Shown here: positions 59,290 through 64,000 of the stretch, piece by piece
Position numbering within the stretch: the first letter of the stretch is position 1
Layout: each line of letters starts with the position of its first letter
From: Herbaspirillum sp. meg3
Lineage (GTDB): Bacteria; Pseudomonadota; Gammaproteobacteria; Burkholderiales; Burkholderiaceae_D
Assembly (NCBI RefSeq): GCF_002257565.1
Contig: NZ_CP022736.1
Coordinates: forward strand, 2,418,001 to 2,482,000
Length of the DNA stretch: 64,000 nt
Reading direction: 5' to 3'
Translations under genes and position numbers: made by a program
The notes under the pieces: generated by a model
The model's input: only the letters and a program-made list of their open reading frames with translations
What the model was told of the DNA's origin: nothing
Database searches by the model: none

Positions 59290-60291
59290 ATGTTTTCACA
59301 TCTCATTCGCCGCGGACTCATTTTCCTGCCTGCAATTTTGTTGGCTGGCTGCAACACGGTAGTCTTGAATCCTTCGGGAGACATCGCCAGCCAGCAAGGC
59401 AGACTGATCGTCATTTCCACTATCCTGATGCTGCTCATCATCGTTCCGGTGATCGCGCTGACGGTTCTTTTTGCCTGGCGTTACCGCAAGAGCAATACCG
59501 CGGTCCGCTATGAGCCGGACTGGGATCACTCGACACAGCTCGAACTGGTCATCTGGGGCGCGCCTTTGCTGATCATTATTGCGCTCGGCCTGTTGACTTG
59601 GATCAGCACCCATACGCTCGATCCTTACCGCAAGCTGTCGCGCCTCGATGCGCAGCGTCCGATCCCTGAAAACGTCAAGCCGCTGACCGTTGAAGTCGTC
59701 GCGCTGGATTGGAAGTGGCTGTTCATCTATCCGGAGCAAGGTATCGCGACCGTGAACGAGCTGGCTGCACCGGTCGACCGGCCTATCGAGTTCAAGATTA
59801 CTGCTTCGACAGTGATGAATTCGTTTTATATCCCGGCGCTGGCAGGACAAATCTACGCGATGCCGGGCATGCAGACTAAGCTCAACGCGGTCATCAACAA
59901 GCCGGGCGAGTTCGAAGGTTTCTCCGCCAACTACAGCGGTGCAGGTTTCTCGGACATGCGCTTCAAGTTTCATGGCGTGAGCGACGAAGACTTCGACGCC
60001 TGGGTCAAGAAGGTCAAGTCCAGCGGCGGCGCTTTGCAACGCGCTCAATACATCGCGCTGGAAAAGCCGAGTATCAAGGATCCGGTGCAGCATTTCAACG
60101 CTGTCGATGGCACGCTGTTCCACGCGATTCTGAACCGTTGCGTCGCTGAAGGCCAGGTCTGCATGGATAAGCAGATGATGACCGACAAGAACGTCAAGGA
60201 CGAAAGCAAGGGCGAGAAGACTGAAAAGGGCGCTGCCAAGGCCGCTCCGCAGGAAGTCGCCATGGCAGCCGGCCAGCACCACCATGAATAA
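59290..60291 (+). CDS. cyoA: Cytochrome bo3 ubiquinol oxidase subunit II
   Basis: A 333-residue lipoprotein subunit: lipobox LLAGC with C21, two transmembrane helices (~40-60 and ~80-102), and a periplasmic cupredoxin-like domain with VVALDWKWLFIYPEQGIATVNELA, cited as WKWLFIYPEQG, and STVMNSFYIPALAGQIYAMPGM. As in quinol oxidases, the CuA ligands are absent. The C-terminus is an unusually charged Lys/Glu-rich tail ending in HHHE. First gene of the cyoABCD operon. Confidence 0.94.
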   Translation: MFSHLIRRGLIFLPAILLAGCNTVVLNPSGDIASQQGRLIVISTILMLLIIVPVIALTVLFAWRYRKSNTAVRYEPDWDHSTQLELVIWGAPLLIIIALGLLTWISTHTLDPYRKLSRLDAQRPIPENVKPLTVEVVALDWKWLFIYPEQGIATVNELAAPVDRPIEFKITASTVMNSFYIPALAGQIYAMPGMQTKLNAVINKPGEFEGFSANYSGAGFSDMRFKFHGVSDEDFDAWVKKVKSSGGALQRAQYIALEKPSIKDPVQHFNAVDGTLFHAILNRCVAEGQVCMDKQMMTDKNVKDESKGEKTEKGAAKAAPQEVAMAAGQHHHE

Positions 60292-60396
60292 TCAATCGAA
60301 AGAACAGCCGGCGGCAGCGATGTACGCCACCGGCAAGTGTGTCATGCAAGCTGCAATGCATGATGCCGCGACCTTCTTTTTCAGCGGAAAGTAACG

Positions 60397-62400
60397 ATGC
60401 TAGACCATATTGACATGACCAAGCTGATCTTCGGCCGTCTCAGCTGGGAAGCGATTCCCTTTCATGAACCCATCCTGCTGATAACCTTTATCGGCGTGCT
60501 TATCGGTGGCGTCGCCGTACTCGGCGGCATTACCTATTTCCGCCTGTGGGGTCCTTTGTGGCGCGACTGGATCACCAGTATCGATCACAAGAAAATCGGC
60601 ATCATGTATGTCATCCTCGGCATCGTCATGCTGCTGCGCGGCTTCGCCGATGCGCTGATGATGCGTGCGCAACAAGCGCTGTCCTTCGGCGATTCGGCCG
60701 GCTTCTTGCCGCCGCATCACTACGACCAGGTCTTCACCGCCCACGGCGTGATCATGATCTTCTTCGTAGCGATGCCGCTGGTGACCGGTCTGATGAACTA
60801 CGTCGTGCCTCTGCAAATCGGCGCACGCGACGTGGCTTTCCCGTTCCTGAACAACTTCAGCTTCTGGATGACCACATTCGGCGCCGGCCTGGTCATGGCT
60901 TCGCTGTTCGTCGGCGAATTCGCCCGTACCGGCTGGCTGGCTTATCCACCGCTGTCGGGTATTCTCGGCAGTCCTGATGTGGGGGTGGACTATTACATTT
61001 GGTCATTACAGATTGCCGGGGTAGGGACGCTGCTATCAGGGATTAACCTGATAGCCACCATCGTCAAGATGCGCGCGCCAGGCATGAACATGATGAAGAT
61101 GCCTGTCTTCACATGGACTGCACTGTGCACCAACGTGCTGATCGTCGCTGCTTTCCCGATCCTGACCGCTGTTCTGGGCATGCTGTCGCTGGACCGCGTG
61201 TTCGGCACCAACTTCTTCACCAACGATCTCGGCGGCAACGCCATGATGTACGTGAACCTGATCTGGATCTGGGGTCACCCTGAGGTCTACATTCTGATTC
61301 TGCCTGCTTTCGGCATTTTCTCGGAAATCGTCTCGACCTTCAGCGGCAAGCGCCTGTTCGGCTACACCTCGATGGTGTATGCAACAGTCGTGATCACCAT
61401 CCTGTCATACCTGGTCTGGCTGCATCACTTCTTCACCATGGGGTCCGGGGCGAGCGTCAATTCGTTCTTCGGTATCACCACGATGATTATTTCGATCCCG
61501 ACCGGCGCGAAGATTTTCAACTGGTTGTTCACCATGTACCGCGGCCGCATCCGTTTCGAAGTGCCAATGCTGTGGACCATCGGTTTCATGATCACCTTCG
61601 TCATCGGCGGTATGACCGGCGTGATGCTGGCGGTTCCTCCTGCCGACTTCGTGCTGCATAACAGCCTGTTCCTGATTGCTCACTTCCACAACGTGATCAT
61701 CGGTGGTGTGGTGTTCGGCATGTTCGCCGGTATCAACTTCTGGTTCCCGAAGGCTTTCGGTTACAAGCTGGACGATTTCTGGGGACGTTGCAGCTTTTGG
61801 TTCTGGTGCATCGGCTTCTGGGTTGCCTTCACACCGTTGTACGTGCTGGGCTTCATGGGCGTTACCCGCCGTATGAGCCACTTTGAAGATCCTTCGCTGC
61901 AAATCTGGTTCCAGATCGCTGCGTTTGGCGCCTTCCTGATTGCTCTGGGTATCGGCTCGTTCATCATTCAACTGGTGGTCAGCTACCTGCGCCGCGACAA
62001 GCTGCGCGACACAACTGGTGATCCATGGGGCGCCCGTACTCTGGAATGGTCGACTTCGTCGCCACCGCCGGATTACAACTTCGCGTTCACTCCACGCGTG
62101 CATGACAACGATGCGTGGGCTGACATGAAGGCCAACGGTTACACCCGTCCGCAGGAAGGTTTTGTGCCTATCCACATGCCGAAGAACACCGGTGCAGGCT
62201 TCATCATTGCAGCATTGAGCGCAGTGATCGGCTTTGGCCTGATCTGGCAAATGTGGCTGCTGGCAGGCGCGGGCTTCATCGCTCTGATGGCTGCGATCAT
62301 TACACATACCTTCAATTACAAACGCGATTACTACATCTCGGCCGACGACGTCGTCCGGGTTGAAGCTAACCGCACACGCTTGCTGGATAGCCATGTCTGA
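60397..62400 (+). CDS. cyoB: Cytochrome bo3 ubiquinol oxidase subunit I
   Basis: A 667-residue haem-copper oxidase core with about 15 helices. Ligand regions are visible: HGVIMIFFVAMPL for the low-spin haem His, WIWGHPEVYILILPAFG for CuB and the cross-linked Tyr, LVWLHHFFTMGSG for two CuB His, and IAHFHNVIIGG for haem ligands. It reduces O2 to water using ubiquinol and pumps protons. Two short stretches (about 60970-61055 and 61440-61460) use codons unlike the rest of the gene. Overlaps cyoC by 8 bp. Confidence 0.95.
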   Translation: MLDHIDMTKLIFGRLSWEAIPFHEPILLITFIGVLIGGVAVLGGITYFRLWGPLWRDWITSIDHKKIGIMYVILGIVMLLRGFADALMMRAQQALSFGDSAGFLPPHHYDQVFTAHGVIMIFFVAMPLVTGLMNYVVPLQIGARDVAFPFLNNFSFWMTTFGAGLVMASLFVGEFARTGWLAYPPLSGILGSPDVGVDYYIWSLQIAGVGTLLSGINLIATIVKMRAPGMNMMKMPVFTWTALCTNVLIVAAFPILTAVLGMLSLDRVFGTNFFTNDLGGNAMMYVNLIWIWGHPEVYILILPAFGIFSEIVSTFSGKRLFGYTSMVYATVVITILSYLVWLHHFFTMGSGASVNSFFGITTMIISIPTGAKIFNWLFTMYRGRIRFEVPMLWTIGFMITFVIGGMTGVMLAVPPADFVLHNSLFLIAHFHNVIIGGVVFGMFAGINFWFPKAFGYKLDDFWGRCSFWFWCIGFWVAFTPLYVLGFMGVTRRMSHFEDPSLQIWFQIAAFGAFLIALGIGSFIIQLVVSYLRRDKLRDTTGDPWGARTLEWSTSSPPPDYNFAFTPRVHDNDAWADMKANGYTRPQEGFVPIHMPKNTGAGFIIAALSAVIGFGLIWQMWLLAGAGFIALMAAIITHTFNYKRDYYISADDVVRVEANRTRLLDSHV

Positions 62401-63028
62401 GATTTCTAACTCCTCCGCCGCAACCATGGGCGCATCGCCAAGTTCGCGTTACTACGTCAAGGAACATCATCCGGAAAACGGCACTTTGCTGGGTTTCTGG
62501 ATGTACCTGATGAGCGACTGCCTGATCTTCGCCTGTCTGTTTGCCACTTACGCCGTGCTGGGCCGCAACTACGCGGGCGGTCCGACCGGCGCCGAGCTGT
62601 TCGATCTGCCGCTCGTGGCGATCAATACTTCGTTGCTGCTGCTGTCGTCGATCACGTACGGCTTCGCCATGCTGGAAATGCAAAAGAAGAAGGTCAAGAC
62701 CACGCTGATCTGGCTGGCCGTCACAGGCTTGCTGGGCGCCGGCTTTATCTATCTGGAACTGTATGAGTTCATCCATCTGATCCATGAAGGCGCAGGCCCG
62801 CAACGCAGCGGCTTCCTGACTTCGTTCTTCGCACTCGTCGCAACCCACGGTCTGCACGTCAGCTTCGGTATCGTTTGGCTGATCACCCTGATGTTCCAGA
62901 TCAATAAGCATGGCCTGACACCTGAAAACGGCCGTCGCCTGATGTGCCTGTCGATGTTCTGGCACTTTTTGGACGTGGTCTGGATCGGCGTCTTTACCTT
63001 TGTTTATCTGATGGGAGTCCTGCCATGA
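62393..63028 (+). CDS. cyoC: Cytochrome bo3 ubiquinol oxidase subunit III
   Basis: A 211-residue membrane subunit with five predicted helices. GFWMYLMSDCLIFACLFATYAVL, cited as WMYLMSDCLIFACLF, FFALVATHGLHVSFGIVWL, and MFWHFLDVVWIGVFTFVYLMG are typical of CyoC. It lacks a metal centre and stabilises subunit I. The ATG lies inside the end of cyoB and its end overlaps cyoD by 4 bp. Confidence 0.94.
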   Translation: MSEISNSSAATMGASPSSRYYVKEHHPENGTLLGFWMYLMSDCLIFACLFATYAVLGRNYAGGPTGAELFDLPLVAINTSLLLLSSITYGFAMLEMQKKKVKTTLIWLAVTGLLGAGFIYLELYEFIHLIHEGAGPQRSGFLTSFFALVATHGLHVSFGIVWLITLMFQINKHGLTPENGRRLMCLSMFWHFLDVVWIGVFTFVYLMGVLP

Positions 63029-63495
63029 GCGCGCCACAACATCAAGCCCACCCATCGCACGCCGAGAAATACGGTCATGAGGACGGCTTTGACGTCCACC
63101 ATCATGACCATACCGCCGACCATGGCAGCCTGAAGAGCTACACCATCGGCTTCGTGCTGGCGGTGATCCTGACAGCGATTCCGTTTTGGCTGGTCATGGG
63201 CAACGTGATCGAGAAGTCGAGCACTGCAGGTTTTGTCTTGCTGGGCCTGGCTGTCGTACAGATCGTCGTGCACATGATTTACTTCCTGCACATGAACTCC
63301 AAGTCCGAAGGCGGCTGGACCATTCTGGCGCTGATCTTCACGATCATGGTCGTGGTCATCATGCTGGCTGGTTCGCTGTGGGTCATGTATCACCTGAATC
63401 ACAACATGATGCCAGGCATGAGCCAGGATCTGATCCAGGAAGCCGTGCCGGGTTCGATGCAAAACATGCAGCACAACATGCCTGGCATGAAGTGA
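63025..63495 (+). CDS. cyoD: Cytochrome bo3 ubiquinol oxidase subunit IV, with His- and Met-rich ends
   Basis: A 156-residue subunit with three helices (about 40-60, 65-85, 95-115) typical of CyoD: YTIGFVLAVILTAIPFWLV and VQIVVHMIYFLHMNSKSEGGW, cited as IVVHMIYFLHMN. It is longer than the usual ~110 residues. The N-terminus is His-rich (HQAHPSHAEKYGHEDG and HHHDHTADH) and the C-terminus is Met-rich (HNMMPGM and MQNMQHNMPGMK). These ends could bind copper or another metal; the effect is unknown. Stop precedes the SURF1 gene by 47 bp. Confidence 0.88.
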   Translation: MSAPQHQAHPSHAEKYGHEDGFDVHHHDHTADHGSLKSYTIGFVLAVILTAIPFWLVMGNVIEKSSTAGFVLLGLAVVQIVVHMIYFLHMNSKSEGGWTILALIFTIMVVVIMLAGSLWVMYHLNHNMMPGMSQDLIQEAVPGSMQNMQHNMPGMK

Positions 63496-63542
63496 TCTGT
63501 AGCTGATTTGCATCTTCCCCAGCATCTTCTAAGTATCGTTCA

Positions 63543-64000
63543 GTGACAGATAGTCAGTCTCCAGGGCGCGCCGCAGCTTCTGCAACAAGGGAAGCCACAG
63601 CGCGCCCTCGGTCTTCCGGGCTTCGCCGCTTTTTACCTCGCATCCTGGCGTTGTCCATGCTCGTGGTTTTTCTCGGGTTCCTCGCACTCGGCACCTGGCA
63701 GGTCAAGCGCCTGTTCTGGAAGCTCGATCTGATCGAGCGCGTGGATCGCCGTGTTCATGCCGCGCCCGTTGCTGCACCGGGGCCGGCTATCTGGCCTTCG
63801 ATTACCGCTGACTCCCACGAATATCTCCACGTTCACACTGCCGGCACGTATTTGTATTCGCAAACTGCGCGCGTACAGGCCGTCACTATCTACGGCAGCG
63901 GCTATTGGCTGCTGACGCCGTTACGTGCCGCCGACGGGACGATTATCCTCATCAATCGCGGCTACATCGCCACGGGAGCGCATGATGTGAAAGAGGGCGC
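63543..64000 (+). CDS. SURF1 family oxidase assembly protein (partial, 5' part)
   Basis: The open frame from GTG 63543 runs to the right edge without a stop. It has a polar N-terminal segment, a transmembrane helix (about residues 36-54, LALSMLVVFLGFLALGTWQ), the SURF1 signature GTWQVKRLFWKLDLI, then YLHVHTAGTYL and the strand YWLLTPLRAADGTIILINRGYI. SURF1 proteins help insert haem into haem-copper oxidases, fitting the cyo cluster directly upstream. The ATG at 63657 is a shorter alternative but would cut into the helix. Confidence 0.85.
   Translation, partial: MTDSQSPGRAAASATREATARPRSSGLRRFLPRILALSMLVVFLGFLALGTWQVKRLFWKLDLIERVDRRVHAAPVAAPGPAIWPSITADSHEYLHVHTAGTYLYSQTARVQAVTIYGSGYWLLTPLRAADGTIILINRGYIATGAHDVKEG

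Overview
The window reads as the chromosome of a free-living or plant/soil-associated betaproteobacterium, most likely Burkholderiales and plausibly Oxalobacteraceae (Herbaspirillum/Collimonas-like). The reasons are the GC-rich codon use, a Burkholderia-type trimeric porin, many LysR regulators, many small-molecule ABC importers, a BadF-type GlcNAc kinase and a cytochrome bo3 cluster followed by SURF1. This assignment is inferred from gene types, not from a search. I see no rRNA, tRNA, CRISPR array, insertion sequence or phage gene. The region is an almost continuous series of accessory uptake and catabolism operons.

Layout: 1-3.5 kb holds an ABC ATPase cut by the left edge, a DeoR regulator, a divergent porin and a GDPD-fold protein whose catalytic residues look degenerate. 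3.5-7 kb holds a citrate-type MFS symporter, a ModA-like binding protein and a divergent LysR. 7-14.7 kb (minus strand) is an amino-sugar operon: binding protein, two permeases, ATPase, GlcNAc kinase, NagA and a SIS-type deaminase. Divergent from it, at 15-18.7 kb, is an orphan GtsA-like sugar-binding protein followed by an OmpR-type response regulator and a histidine kinase. Two near-identical 16-bp direct-repeat motifs lie between the divergent units. 18.8-20.3 kb holds an alpha/beta hydrolase and a four-helix DUF4118-like membrane protein. 20.5-21.7 kb is an IscS-type cysteine desulfurase lacking the usual C-terminal tail.

22.0-33.1 kb is the most interesting unit. A LysR gene precedes a tightly packed ten-gene operon: flavoprotein monooxygenase, complete peptide/opine-type ABC importer, BAAT/thioesterase-like hydrolase, two AhpD/CMD-fold proteins and a stand-alone GcvH-like lipoyl protein. 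It looks like an import-and-degrade pathway for an unidentified compound. It is followed by a UvrD-like helicase, a small unknown gene and a diguanylate cyclase. A LysR/GlcG/MFS group (38-41.4 kb) comes next.

41.8-47 kb holds an FCD-type GntR regulator, DctA, an M20 carbamoylase-like amidohydrolase and an aromatic amino acid/histidine ammonia-lyase, followed by a chemoreceptor. 49-57.7 kb is an organosulfur operon: sulfonate-type ABC importer with two different permeases, SoxC/SoxD-like sulfite dehydrogenase, TauD-type dioxygenase and a DszA/NtaA-type flavin monooxygenase, followed by a convergent MFS transporter. 59.3-64 kb holds cyoABCD and the start of a SURF1 gene, which runs off the right edge.
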